A stretch of 64,000 nt of DNA, taken from positions 1,488,001-1,552,000 of the forward strand of contig JAWQEG010001325.1 of NCBI GenBank assembly GCA_033782935.1, written 5' to 3'. The translations under genes were made by a program, and so were the position numbers. This DNA comes from Petrolisthes cinctipes. Its lineage: Eukaryota; Arthropoda; Malacostraca; Decapoda; Porcellanidae. Shown here piece by piece: positions 1 through 10,750 of this stretch (its first letter is position 1; each line of letters opens with the position of its first letter). Below the pieces are notes generated by a model, which worked only from the letters and a program-made list of their open reading frames with translations, made no database searches and was not told where the DNA came from.

Positions 1-1117
1 TCGTAGATGTTGTTGTCCACTTGAAGAGTGGTGATGGGAGTATACGGGCGTTTGTTATTTAATATCTTTATAGTGGACCAGACTTTTGTAAGTGGTGTAA
101 AACGATTCACCGTGGACACAAACGACCGCCAAGAGTCCCTTTTAGCTCTATTAATTACTCTCCTTGCCTCAGCCCTCGCCCGTTTGTCAGCTATAAAGTT
201 GTTCTGAGTGGGCTGTTTGTAAAAAATCCTGTATCTCCCATTACGTTTCCTTAATGCCTCTCGGCAATCCGTTGACCACCAATGTGCTTCACGCTTATTT
301 CGAATTATAGAGGTTTTGGGAATAGCAACCTCAGCTGCGTGTAAAATGTTTTGTGTTAAATTTAGCATCTTTTCATCTATGGTCTCCCCGGAAATATCTA
401 GGTCGACGATCCTCACGAAAAACCCCCAATCTGCTCTCTTAAAATTAAACTTTGGTACCAAAGGGGCCAAAACAGTATGACTTGAATAAGAGAGACAGAT
501 GGGAAAGTGGTCACTACCAAGGGAGTCGGACTCAGGATGCCAAGAAAAATCCTGGTGTATATCCGGGGAGGCCAGAGACAAATCGATGGCCGAAAAGTTG
601 CCAGAACGATCGTCAACCCTGGTGGCTTGACCATCGTTCAGGAGGCAGAGGTTGGATTGTAGTATTATGTCTGCCATCTGCCCTCCGCAAGCATCAGTTC
701 TTAAGCTTCCCCCCTGACAGTGATGGGCATTAAAATCGCCCAGTATTAAATTTTTACCATGAAGTTGTCTAAATAAATTATGAAATAAATCACTGTCAAT
801 GGGGCCGCGTGGCGGACAGTAAAGAGAGCAGATGGATATGTAGGTGTTGTTTTTTTCACTCTGCAAGCAACGGCTTCCAGAGTAGTGTTTAATGTTATTT
901 GTGTCTGTGGATATGATTTGTGTGTGTATATTGCTACTCCGTGTCCATCGTTTCTCCTGTATGCGTTGTAATGTTTAAATTGTGTTGGGTCAGAGTGATT
1001 CTCCAACCCTGTCTCCTGTAAACAGACGACGTCTGGCCTGTGTGTGTGTAATAATATTGATATGTTGTTCAATTTATTCCCAAGACTTCTACAATTCCAC
1101 TGTAGTACAGTGAACAT
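1..1117 (-). pseudogene. Element A ORF2: apurinic-type endonuclease domain, frameshifted
   Basis: The frame opens with VLQWNCRSLGNKL, the standard opening strand of exonuclease-endonuclease-phosphatase (EEP) domains, and CLQETG carries the catalytic Glu. Near position 835 the frame breaks. The domain resumes in another minus frame with SLYCPPRGP, LILGDFNAHH (catalytic Asp/Asn), NFSAIDLSL and SLGSDHFP (catalytic Asp-His), and then runs into the linker before the reverse transcriptase. In such elements this enzyme nicks the genomic target to prime reverse transcription. All EEP motifs are recognisable, but the copy is inactivated by at least one indel. The polymerase is outside the window. Confidence 0.8.
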
Positions 1118-1151
1118 GGCGGTTTAAGAGTTACGGGGTCGGCCTGAGCGC

Positions 1152-2438
1152 TTAGTCTTCTTGGCTACCGGGGGACCTTTCCCGGTTCGTGCGTCCGGAG
1201 ACATCCATTGCTTCCTCATCAATGGTGAGTCTCCCAGACTCCACCGAGGAAGAGCTATCCCTTCTCTCCCCCGATGAAGTGGGAGTAGGGTGTGTGCAAG
1301 GAAGTGACTTGTTTGGTTTTAGGGTGGTGTAGTTAACTTTGTCATACTTGTCTGACTTCTTCTTTTGTTTCTCTGACTGCAAAGCAGCTGCAGCCTGAGA
1401 ATAGGAGTTAGTAGATGGGGTAATAGTCTTAGAGGGGGTAATAATAGTAGGTGTAGAAGTAGATTGTTCAGCCTGTTCGCTCGGCTCTGACTCAGTCTGA
1501 GTACTAATAGTACACATCACGGGTCGAGATATCACCGCCGATGCATACGAGACATTGGGTGATGGGGTCGCTTGCGATCCCATCACCGCCTTCCTCACAA
1601 CATGATAGGAGATACCTCGCACTGCCTTCACCGAGCAGACCTCCTTCTCCAGCTTCCACTTGGGACAATCCCTCGAGGAAGTGGAGTGAGTACCCTTACA
1701 ATGAAAGCAGGAGAGCTCCACTGATGTGCACTTTTCCTCAGCATGGCCAGGCGTCGCGCACCTGCCACACACTCGAGAAGAAGCCTTACAAGTTCGATTT
1801 CCATGTCCATAAATCTGACAGTTCAAGCATCTAAGAGGGTTGGGGATAAAGGGTCTTACTTTAACGATTTCATAACCAATTTTGACAGTTTCAGGAAGTG
1901 AAACTTTGCCAAAAGTCAAAATGAGTGTTGCAGTCTTCTTCCTCATACCATCCTCTAAACGAGTTATGAATCTAGCGTCAATTATATCTTGGTTCCTCAT
2001 TTCCTCAATTATTTCAGTTTCTTCCATCATCATTAAATCCCTACAGGTGATTACTCCCCTGCAGGAATTCATGGCTTGAGGAATCTTGGCTTCTACTTCA
2101 TAATTGTGGATCTGACGTAATTTCAGCAAACTTGCTACTTGTTTTGAATTGAATGTTTTGACAAGGAGGTCTCCAGATGCAAGTTTTTTAACTGATTCAA
2201 CCTCACCAGCCCAGCCATCAATTACCTTTTGAACAATGAAAGGATTGAGGCCGGCTAGTGGGGCCGAACCAGTGGCATGAAGCATAACAAATGAGGCATT
2301 TTTAACGTCTTTGTCAAGGGGTGTTCGAGTCTCGGTTCGTCCGTCGTTTCGTGGTGGTGGTGGTCGGTCATGGCCGCCTCCTCCGCTATGCGGAGGAGGG
2401 GTTGGGAGGGAAGGCAACATAGTAACCACTTCCCCCAA
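1152..2438 (-). CDS. Element A ORF1: gag-like RNA-binding protein with CCHC zinc knuckles
   Basis: This is an intact 428-residue frame. The N-terminal third is low complexity, with Pro and His runs. Residues about 50-200 form the conserved ORF1 core shared with element D (FIVQKVIDG, TVKIGYEIVKVRPF). It is followed by three Cys/His knuckles, CLNCQIYGHGNRTC, CGRCATPGHAEEKC and CFHCKGTHSTSSRDC, at about residues 205-260. The C-terminal third is rich in Ser, Thr and Gln. In I-group elements ORF1 coats the element RNA to form the transposition particle. The stop lies 35 bp before the ORF2 start at 1117. The start at 2438 is the first in frame, but a later Met near residue 50 begins the conserved part, so the true start is uncertain. 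Confidence 0.8.
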   Translation of the reverse strand: MGEVVTMLPSLPTPPPHSGGGGHDRPPPPRNDGRTETRTPLDKDVKNASFVMLHATGSAPLAGLNPFIVQKVIDGWAGEVESVKKLASGDLLVKTFNSKQVASLLKLRQIHNYEVEAKIPQAMNSCRGVITCRDLMMMEETEIIEEMRNQDIIDARFITRLEDGMRKKTATLILTFGKVSLPETVKIGYEIVKVRPFIPNPLRCLNCQIYGHGNRTCKASSRVCGRCATPGHAEEKCTSVELSCFHCKGTHSTSSRDCPKWKLEKEVCSVKAVRGISYHVVRKAVMGSQATPSPNVSYASAVISRPVMCTISTQTESEPSEQAEQSTSTPTIITPSKTITPSTNSYSQAAAALQSEKQKKKSDKYDKVNYTTLKPNKSLPCTHPTPTSSGERRDSSSSVESGRLTIDEEAMDVSGRTNRERSPGSQED

Positions 2439-3009
2439 GGATGGGGGGAAGTGGGAAGAGGAAAAGAAAACACCAGAAAGGGATAATACCAGCCCTAATT
2501 AACTAATGTTTGAGATCAACCTCTCAACCCACACTAAGGTGGTCCGACTGTGTTAAACCACTCCCAGAGCTATCAGTGGGGGAGTCCACCATAGGCAGGA
2601 GGCACAGTTGATCTCAATATAAAGATATAGACACCTACTATATCTACTACCAGCTATGGAGGGAATGAATACTAGCTAATCCTAGTCGTCACCAGAAGGG
2701 TGAAAAAAAAGAAACTACTGCCGGTGCGGCAGGCCCTGGCAGCTAGAGGAGAGAGCACAAAACATACATCCACTCTCTCCACGACCCAGTCTCAAAGTCT
2801 GAAGGAGGCAGTCCATGACGTAGGCTTGGTTTGGAGTCGAGACTGACAAGCAATACAGCAAGAGCTAGAAAATATGAAACCTCGATATAAACTTCGAATC
2901 ATATGAAAATGAACTAGATGGTATAATTCCGCATCCAGTATGAACCTGAGAGATTGATAATCTATCAATAAGGTAGACTTTCCCTTACAACGATTGTTAT
3001 CTTATTTTT

Positions 3010-3095
3010 CTACTAACTAGGATCGGGCAGATAGGTAGTTTTCTTTGTGCATCATATTTTGGTAAGCATAATTTGAGATCACCTTTGATTTCGTA
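3010..3095 (+). repeat. Left half of a dispersed repeat split by element B copy 1
   Basis: The block with ATCATATTTTGGTAAGCATA matches the reverse complement of about 10110-10185. In that second copy the sequence continues without interruption into a stretch matching 7787-7850. The element at 3096-7786 was therefore inserted into this repeat. Confidence 0.75.
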
Positions 3096-3442
3096 TTTTT
3101 TTTTTTTTTTTTTTTTTAATTAATTGCGCCGTAGCGTCAATCAACAGGCAGGCAACAATACATACTGGTAGGCGGGACCCATGAGAATACAATGACTACA
3201 ACCACACACACACACACACACACACACACCACACACACACATCACGAAAACATAACAGAATGGAGCACAAGCTTACAGACAAATATTTACATTATGACCT
3301 ACTTAAATCCACCAAAACGAGGGTGGCGTACCAGAAGTTCCTCCAGAACCTGGTGGTTCAGCAGATGTCGACAAACCACATCAAGTGGCAGGCCCCCTGG
3401 GCAGCAAGTGTCGGACAGTGGGGCAGGCCAGGCAATAGTGCT

Positions 3443-4264
3443 CTACAGTGTTAGCACGAGGCGCTCGACACAAGCGACACTCAGTGAAGGGAGGCTCACC
3501 CTGCATCCCAGCAACCTGCCACGGTGCTGGTAGCCAAGCCTCAAACGAGCAGAGACTACATTGTGCCTCCGAACCATGAGGCCTCGACGACGGTAGGAAT
3601 ATTTGTGACGGCAGACAGACTCATAATGTGTGATGGAGATGCTGAAGGGCCTCTCTGCATCCCTGCGTCGCCGTACAGGGAGGAGAGCGGCGGAGTGGAC
3701 TTTAGAGAGGTAACATGTTAGGGAGAGAGGACGTCCAACACCACGAGGAGGCAGATGGCAGGCTTCCTTTGCGAGTCTGTCAACTGTACCATTGTGACGT
3801 AAACCTACATGAGATGGCACCCATAAAAATTTGACAGTCAAGTTACGATGATGCAATAAGGACAAAAACGATAAAATCTGCTGAACAACAGTAGAGTGTG
3901 TGGGCTGAACACTAGAGAGAGAATGAAGGGCAGGTCTGGAGTCACAAAAAATGGCAGCATTCACTCCACGTTGACAAACAAGACTAACAGCATCCAGAAT
4001 GGCATACAGTTCACACAATGTTTAGCTAGAGTGGTTACAGAGACGACGGCCAACCCAGCCCCCTGGAGGTGACTCCATGTCAGGTGAGAAAACGGCACAA
4101 CCTGCTGCACCATCCACTTGCAATGAGCCATCAGTGTAGAGACAGTATGGATCTGTGATGGAGGACGTCACTGTTTCTATGTGTTCCAGAGCCAACTGCC
4201 GCTGTAGAGAAGGCAGTTCCGACTTGGAAGTAGGTTTTAAGCTCACATCAGGTGTTGGTAGCAT
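3443..4264 (-). pseudogene. Element B copy 1 ORF2, C-terminal part: RNase H domain
   Basis: Two adjacent frames (4264-4022 and 4018-3443) give an RNase H fold. YCLYTDGSLQVDGAAG carries the first catalytic Asp, CELYAILDAV the Glu, FCDSRPALHSL the second Asp, and WVPSHVG...DRLAKEA the last His/Asp region. They are separated by one stop: copy 2 reads TCA where this copy reads TAA near 4020. RNase H after the reverse transcriptase is characteristic of the I group and removes RNA from the hybrid. A small deletion upstream (about 4270) also breaks the link to the polymerase frame. Confidence 0.8.
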
Positions 4265-4420
4265 CCACGGAGCATAGAGGAAACAGACCTTATAAGAGTA
4301 CGTCCAGCAGGCAGTATGGGAGGGACTGGGTAGTTTGGTCTAAGAGAAGTCCTGACTAACTGAGAGTAATGGGGTGAAAGATGTGGGAAATGGAGGCACT
4401 TGACAGTAAAGCAAGTAACA

Positions 4421-5902
4421 TTAGAATAAATTCTCTCCACTAAGACGCAACTCACGCTGCATGTTCACTATCCTGGTCAACATTGGACAACCGAGAATTA
4501 TTCTCATTGCTCTATTCTGAAATTTTTCTAAAGTTTCAAGAGTAGCCCTGGGAAGTTGAATCAGAGCAGGGGAGACGTAATCAACAACTGAACGGATAAA
4601 AGCAATATAGATAGTCCTGGCTACTGGGATGGAGATGCCCGAGGAGTTGTTAGTGAGCCATTGAAGTGGCGTAAGTCGGCGCTGGAGACGACCCAATAAG
4701 TCCTGGACAATGGGATGGTCTTGAGGTCTGGCAGGGACAATCGGCCAATTATTGACTGGTGCACCCAGGTAGCGATACTGGGAACACATGGGAATGACAG
4801 TCCCTCCAATGGTGAACACTGGCCGAGCTTGAGGAAGGCGGCAGCTGAATATTCTGCTCTTATCTGGGGAGACAATAATGCCACAGTGAGAGGATGCCAC
4901 AGAGAAGGAGTCAAGAAACCGCTGGAGATCCCTTGGTGAGGTAGAATGAACACAGATATCATCAGCATCATCGTCATCATCTTGCAACAGAGCAGACATT
5001 AGACGTAGCCGATGGACAGCAGCACGGGAAGTGAGTGCATCTTGTATGTGGATGGGTAGACTGGCTGAGGTAGATTGTTCTGACCAGGCATCGACAAATT
5101 GTTGGGCATAGTCGGCGGGAGTGTGATGACGAGCAGTGGCCGGTGTCTTTTTAACAACCCGACGGATGAGGTGCCACATAGAAGCCACAATTGTTTGCTG
5201 GTTGATGCTGTCCATGAACCGCTGCCAAGACTCAGTGTGAGCACACTCCTGCAGGGCAACTAAAGCATCCCTAGACATCTGGTAACGATGGAGCAGGTCA
5301 GGGGTTGGGTTGGTCTCTTCCTTTGCCTCCTGTATACGTGCATCCAGCGTCCAGGAGTGGGCAGTATGGCGATGCTGGAGGTGTGGCTGGGAGACGTATA
5401 GCCTATAAAAGTCATGAGTAGCAGATACAAGATCAGAGTACAACTGTTCATCTGATGATATGTCAAATGTAGGGAATACATGGGCCATGAATAAGATGTA
5501 AGTCGGGCAATATTTAGGGGGCACAGTAATACGCAAACGAGTGGCTAAAGCACTTGACCCAGCAGTTAGAGAATAATGAAACCGAAGAGCGATGTGATCA
5601 GAGAATAAGTCTGGCATGGAGGAGCACAGGGCCCGAGATGCTATCAGGCCAGACGAGAGGATGTAATCCAGAGTACCTCCCCGGCAATGAGTGGCACCGC
5701 CAGTGTCCCAGCGTGTCGGATGAACATATGGCACATAACCTGAGAGAGGAGGAGCTTGCCCAGCAGCGAGCGGCCGTCCTGGAAATGTTTCCTGGAGAAA
5801 AATAACACTGGGATGATGACGAAAAACATAGGCCTTGAGTTGAGTGAGCTTAGCATAACTGGTGATACCACATAAATTCCAGGAGATGAATCCAGCCGGC
5901 AA
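4421..5902 (-). pseudogene. Element B copy 1 ORF2, N-terminal part: EN and RT remnants joined across two deletions
   Basis: This 493-residue frame starts with FISWNLCGITSYAKLTQLKA, the EEP opening motif, and keeps FLQETF. It then jumps from PPLSGYVPYVH straight to WDTGGATHCRGGTLDYIL. Copy 3 has 303 bp more there, including the GDFNAR catalytic segment. Later it jumps from LLQDDDDDAD to DICVHSTSPRDL, losing 684 bp that in copy 3 carry almost the whole reverse-transcriptase palm and the YA of YADD. Both gaps are multiples of three, so the frame stays open. The thumb and connection region follow (VARTIYIAFIRSVVDYVSPAL, FQNRAMRIILG). The protein would have neither nuclease nor polymerase activity. 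Confidence 0.85.
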
Positions 5903-6255
5903 TCACTAGCGAACTCTGTATTTGGAGGTAGAAGTCCGGTGAGTCGGGGCAGATGAGCGACCTGGAGAAGAAGATGGACCAGGAGAAGGGACTGACTCGA
6001 AAAGCTTTTCAAGGCGAGATGCAACAGTATCCATCTTTTCGGTAAAGGTAGTGACAGTTGAGATGATGGCCTGCTGAGCCTCGACCAAGGTGGAGAGTTT
6101 GAAGTCATTGGCAGCCTAGCGGCAACCAGCCCATCAATCCTGGCTTCAAGGGCAGAAAAGCGGTTCTCGAGAGCCGTACATCGTGCCATGAGGGTAGCAA
6201 CAGACTTGCGGAGGGCCAGGTCTGGAGGTGAGGCAGGGCTGGTAGGAGGAGCAGA

Positions 6256-7395
6256 CTAGGGAGGTGGTGGTGGCGGTGGTTGAGGCGGAGCAATAGTAGT
6301 GACACGAGGCTGGACCTGACGTCGAGTACATCCATGCCACACGTTAACCCCTGGCTGAAGGCATCGTGGACACTTCCATCGAGACGTATCCTCAGGAGGT
6401 GAAGGCTCAGAGGTGGAGGCAGCAGGACGTGATGGCTCGCCCCTGACAGGACACGTCTTGGAATCATGGTCGGCAGCACACCATGCACACTTCGGCCTGG
6501 CAGAACAGTACCGGGAGATATGCCCCACACCCCAGCACCTGTAGCACCAAGGCTGGTCATTATGAAGTTTCCTCACCTCACATGGTGGAAGACAAGGGAG
6601 GAAATCAAAGGAAATCTCATTTGGAGGTGGATCTGGTTGACTCCAGACAACAACAATACGGCTAATGGGGGAACCATCTTGGAAAAAACGACGGGCAAAG
6701 TGCACACCAGGGTATCCCTTAGCAAGTTTTGGGTCAACATCAATAGGAAAACGGGCAAGGATGTAGCTGGGGAACTTACAAGGCCTCTCGGTTGAGTCTT
6801 CAAGAATGAGAGGCAGAGACAAAAATTCACCAGCCTTCACTCTATCAATGATATCCTGACGCTTCCTAGAGATGTAGACAAACCGGGAGGTGACAGCAGC
6901 AATCTTCACTTCAGCCAGTTCACGCTGCAGCTGGAAGGCCCTGTTGACATCAGACAACCAACGCAACTTTGTGTCCGTAGATGGGTTCCCAGAGAAGGAG
7001 AGCTTGACATAGGCATTTCTTACGGCAAAAGCAGGAAGGTTGGACGAGGGCAAGGAGTTGGTATACAAGGAAGAAACACCACGTTGAGGCAGAGAAGGTA
7101 CGTCGTGCACAGCTGAAGCACCCTTGGCAGTCTTGGCAGCCGGAGGCAAACAGTCCACACCATCGGAATCCTGCAAGGAGTCGGACGAGGCATCAACGGG
7201 TCGCTTGGTAGAGGTTGAGGAGGTGGAAGGCTGCAACCTGAGCTGTGGAGTGACCGAGGAGAGGGGGGGAGGGTTGCGAGAAGGCAGCTCAGGCCAGTGA
7301 TCCTCGATAGGAGACTCATCCTCCTCCGACATGGCCAAGTCGGCCTCCAGGCAGGAACCCACATCCGAATCCGCGCTGTCCATCAGGCCAGGCAA
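6256..7395 (-). CDS. Element B copy 1 ORF1: gag-like nucleic-acid-binding protein
   Basis: This 379-residue frame begins MPGLMDSADSD and has an acidic, Pro/Ser-rich N terminus. A conserved middle part (LSFSGNPSTDTKLRWLSDVN; FPIDVDPKLAKGYPGVHFARRFF) is followed by zinc knuckles CYRCWGVGHISRYC, CAWCAADHDSKTC and CPRCLQPGVNVWHGC at about residues 285-360. It stops in a polyproline tract at 6256. In copy 3 the protein continues past that tract into a coiled coil, so the stop here reflects an indel in the proline repeat. The coiled-coil portion survives in another frame at about 6189-5906. The role in the element is RNA binding. Confidence 0.8.
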   Translation of the reverse strand: MPGLMDSADSDVGSCLEADLAMSEEDESPIEDHWPELPSRNPPPLSSVTPQLRLQPSTSSTSTKRPVDASSDSLQDSDGVDCLPPAAKTAKGASAVHDVPSLPQRGVSSLYTNSLPSSNLPAFAVRNAYVKLSFSGNPSTDTKLRWLSDVNRAFQLQRELAEVKIAAVTSRFVYISRKRQDIIDRVKAGEFLSLPLILEDSTERPCKFPSYILARFPIDVDPKLAKGYPGVHFARRFFQDGSPISRIVVVWSQPDPPPNEISFDFLPCLPPCEVRKLHNDQPWCYRCWGVGHISRYCSARPKCAWCAADHDSKTCPVRGEPSRPAASTSEPSPPEDTSRWKCPRCLQPGVNVWHGCTRRQVQPRVTTIAPPQPPPPPPP

Positions 7396-7786
7396 GGCCT
7401 AGATGGGAAGCGAACAACTGAACACACACGAACACACGAACATACACACACAGAACCACAATAAAACAAATAAACCACAAACAACAATACCACAAACAGC
7501 AAAACCACAACAAAAAACGAGATAGAAAATATAAACAACCCCTATAACACCACAGACACAACAACACACAAACAAGAACGTTGAAACAAGACAAACAACA
7601 ACACAAACAACAACACAGGCAGAGCGCCAGGAACACTGCCATGGCTGGGCACCATGGTGGGGAGTTGGGCTTGCCTGGCTGACGTTCTGGAGAGTATCTC
7701 ATCAGAGATAGATACCAGAACTAAAACCCTGCAACTTTAACTTTAACTTTAACACGTCTTCACTCCAGGAAGGTTGGGGTGAGACT

Positions 7787-7970
7787 GTATTTTATTTGTA
7801 AGTCAAGTTACAATGTATTACATGCATAGTAAAATTCCTTCAAGTGTGTTTGGGGAGGACTCTGACAAAATGACTGTGGAATCAGTCCTGGCTCCCTGAC
7901 AATCTACGTTAATAAACAAATTAATAGTGTCGAAATAAGTGATCGTTTTGCCAGTGATAATCAACTCGCA
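7787..7970 (+). repeat. Right half of the dispersed repeat split by element B copy 1
   Basis: The part TATTTTATTTGTAAGTC through ATTCCTTCA matches the reverse complement of 10046-10108. The following part (GTGTTTGGGGAGGA through AAGTGATC) matches the reverse complement of about 9490-9640. The second copy has about 400 bp of (GA)n-rich sequence inserted between those two parts. Confidence 0.7.
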
Positions 7971-9120
7971 TTGATTGTTAACTGGGTTATGCTTGTTTTG
8001 AACCCACAGGTGAACGGGGCAGAGGGATCACTCCTAATGACCAAACGTGTGTTTAACCTACTAATAGATTACCCCAAGTTTTGCTAATAGATACATTAAT
8101 GTGTGCATAGTAGTAGGTGATCTACCAAATTTGCACATTGTTCACATAATGATGGATTTATTCCAGAGATAATGGTAGTCTCAGAAAGTAGCCTAGGTGG
8201 GCAAGGTGAACTTTGTTGGAACGCTCCGGTTGAGCAGACGGATACGTAGGGTCATTATTTTAGCTAGGAATGTAGTTTGCCAGTCAGTATTTGATGAGCG
8301 TTTCAGAGTAACGACTCCTTATAATGATAAAATCCTAAAGGTTTTGATACTTTGTTTATTGTATCACCCGTTACCATAAATCTTACGAATTATGAAATTA
8401 CTCCGAAACTATCCCTCTCGCTTATTCTGTGTATCTTTCTCTCGAGTCATCAAGTAATGAATGGATAACGTTAGCTGCACAAATTAAAGAAGAATGTGTC
8501 TAAATTGACATTACCGATATCATGCTGTATGTGTAATAATACTTAAGAAATATAGCTCCTAGTAAAAGTCAGACAGAACACGTGATTAAACCAAGATTTA
8601 CTTGCATTATAAAGAAATATGAAATATTCGCGTCCGTGCCTGAGATCACATCTTAAAACACGCTGCACACTCAGAGGGACCCCTATCCGAAGGCATATAT
8701 TTCAAGTCTGGCTTGGTCAATGCAATCCGTTCAGTTAGGTTAGATTAAGTATGGTTGGGTTGAAATGCAGTCAAGTAGTAAAATGAGCTGGGAAAGACCA
8801 TGAGACTATTTAAAAAATTTCCTATGGTTACTTTTATTCCTAAATGTTAGGCGCAATTTTCCTTCATTTTGTCCCAGCACTTCTTGCTCTCCAGCCAAAT
8901 TCGAGAAATATGCTAACCAGCCGTAAAATCGGCGGTTGAACCCTCGTTGGCCGGAGGAGAGATAAAACTCTGGTTATTCTCTACTTTCGTCATCTTTACA
9001 GGTTCATAATTTCAATAGACAGGAACACTCTATAAATGTAAATAGGCAAAGTAGGAGTTATACAATCCTTGACAACCCAACAACATTTATTTAAACAAAA
9101 TAATTTTTTATTTACATTGA
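7971..9120. other. No gene recognised
   Basis: AT-rich anonymous sequence. The only open frame (8197-8379, 60 codons) has no recognisable family. A GGTTAG-like run near 8735 is too short to be telomeric. Nothing else can be supported. Confidence 0.5.
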
Positions 9121-9123
9121 CAA

Positions 9124-9440
9124 TTAATATCCAGTCCAGCCACCTTCCTTCTCTATGACGGCACGCAGTCTATCGGGCACAGAGGCCACAATGCGTCGAA
9201 TTTCGTTAGGTTTGTTGCGGAACATCTCCCACTGAGCCTGGGTATGAGCCATTAGTGCCTCGGGTCTCCGCTCCATCTCTGGCTCCCAGCAGTTGACCAT
9301 ATTAGCCCACACGTTCTCTAAGGGGTTAGATCTGCACCCTTAGACGGCCAATCTAAAAGCTCCACATCCTCTCTGCCTCTAAACCACTCCTGCACTGCGT
9401 GGGCTGTGTGGATGGGGCAGCGGTCCTGAACATAAATGAT
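9124..9440 (-). pseudogene. mariner/Tc1-type transposase, C-terminal fragment
   Basis: On the minus strand the sequence reads QDRCPIHTAHAVQEWFRGRE, then LLDWPSKGADL, then (one frame over, after a 1-2 bp shift near 9316) WANMVNCWEPEMERRPEALM and a C terminus ending EGGWTGY. The pattern of a catalytic Asp in QD.CPIH, followed by WP....DL.P.ENVW, is the second-Asp/third-acid block of the Tc1/mariner DDE superfamily. Only about 100 residues remain. The DNA-binding part and the first catalytic Asp are missing, and no terminal inverted repeats were found. Confidence 0.8.
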
Positions 9441-9489
9441 GGGGGAAAGGTGAAGAAAGAACAGGATAAGAAAAGTGAAGAAGTTAGAA

Positions 9490-9869
9490 GGAGGTGAAGA
9501 AGAATCTATCATTGGCAAAAAGATCACATTTTCGACACTTATTTTTTTAACGTAGAATGTCAAGGAGTCAGGGCCGGTCCCACATAGTCATTTTGTTTGT
9601 CAGATTCCTCCCCAAACACACTCGTAAGCCTTCGTTATTTCCCAAAAGCTGAGTATACCTATTCACCAAAACTATCAAGCACTAGTATTATTACAATATC
9701 TGTAAACTTTACTCATCAGATTAATCCAATAAATCAGTCAAAAGTCATTTACACAGTTTAGATTCTTTCGTTTGGGCGCTAACAAACTACAACGAACAAC
9801 TGTGGAATTGGTCCTAAATCTCCATACGATTTCATATCTAAAGAGACTGGATAAGATAAGTTAGTGTTC

Positions 9870-9926
<57 letters not shown>

Positions 9927-9948
9927 CAGTAGACTTTAACGTTTATAT

Positions 9949-9994
<46 letters not shown>

Positions 9995-10185
9995 CAGTAG
10001 ACTTTAACGTTTATATTACGAGAGAGAGAGAGAGAGAGAGAGTATTTAGTAATGAAGGAATTTTACTATGCATGTAATACACTGTAACGTGACTTACAAA
10101 TAAAATACAAAATCAGAGGTGAACATCAGATAATGCTTACCAAAATATGATGGCCAAAGCAAGCAACCTATCTGTTCGATCTTAG
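9490..10185 (-). repeat. Second, inverted copy of the dispersed repeat, interrupted by GA-rich DNA
   Basis: The reverse complement of 10185-10046 matches 3010-3095 joined directly to 7787-7850, and the reverse complement of 9640-9490 matches 7843-7970. It lacks the element B insertion, so it records the empty target site. The central part, 9641-10045, is unique to this copy. Confidence 0.7.
9873..10042. repeat. (GA)n microsatellite with a duplicated spacer
   Basis: Three GA tracts are separated by two identical spacers beginning TTACAGTAGACTTTAACGTT. The microsatellite plus spacer has evidently been duplicated as one unit. Confidence 0.9.
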
Positions 10186-10581
10186 TTGGTAGAAAACAAG
10201 AAAACAATGCAATGTTGCATGCTAAACATGAAATCCATTTAGAAAAAATATTCACTGTTCAGGCTACGAACAACTTTACCTTAGCTTCACCTACTCATTG
10301 TGTAATATAGTGTTAAATTTCCATAATAGCATTCCTCAACCACTCTGCCTGAGAGCTCATGACTCATTGGCATAGCTGTTTCCCGAAACTTCAACCCTGC
10401 AGTCCACATTCCTTCCACAACTACACAGCGCCATCTATGGAATGAACTTTGAGGCAGAGTCATGTTCACTACAGAGGGAGAGTGTTGACGATCCGTATAA
10501 TTTTCGAGCACACACACACACACTCCTGCCACATCTACGATCTCTCAATACTGGGTGGCCCAGTCGGAACTGTAACAGACT

Positions 10582-10750
10582 GTACAGTCGGCGGCAGAAG
10601 TTCTGTCGCCTTACCTGCTTCACAGAGACATGCAGTGTTCATGGACTCGATAAATACGCACGTTTTCTACACCTAATAATCTCGAGTCTATGAACATTGC
10701 GTGCCTCGCTGAAGCAAGTGAGGTGACAGGACATTTGCCGCAGACTGTAC
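10582..10750. repeat. Foldback repeat with GTACAG...CTGTAC ends
   Basis: Arm 10582-10622 is the approximate inverted complement of 10710-10750. The pairing extends inward (AGTGTTCATGGACTCG with CGAGTCTATGAACATT), leaving a small loop. No coding content. It lies about 420 bp upstream of the first receptor exon found. Confidence 0.75.

Larger units (their letters stand above)
1..2990 (-). mobile_element. Non-LTR retrotransposon A (I group), 5' part
   Basis: On the minus strand this stretch reads as a leader (about 2990-2440), a gag-like ORF1 (2438-1152) and the endonuclease part of ORF2 (1117-1). The rest of ORF2 lies beyond the window edge. The ORF1 fold, zinc knuckles and endonuclease resemble those of element D at 42-56 kb, so A and D look like two subfamilies of one I-group lineage. 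The 5' limit is approximate. It is set by the start of a different repeat near 3010 that also occurs inverted at 10.1 kb. Confidence 0.8.
3096..7786 (-). mobile_element. Non-LTR retrotransposon B, copy 1 (I group, internally deleted)
   Basis: On the minus strand the order is a G/T-rich leader (7786-7400), ORF1 (7395-5906), ORF2 (5902-3443), a short 3' UTR with an (AC)n run, and a poly(A) tail seen as T at 3096-3117. The insertion limits come from an empty copy of the target repeat at 10.1 kb. The heptamer GTATTTT flanks both sides (3093-3099 and 7787-7793). Compared with copy 3 at 60 kb, two segments of ORF2 are missing, so this copy cannot encode a working polymerase. Confidence 0.85.

Noticed and set aside
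413..1834. Plus-strand open frames at 452-733 and 1541-1834
   Set aside because: They are antisense shadows of element A ORF2 and ORF1 and have no family signal.
8730..8765. Telomere-like GTTAGGTTAG
   Set aside because: Only about two imperfect units of the arthropod TTAGG repeat. Not an array.
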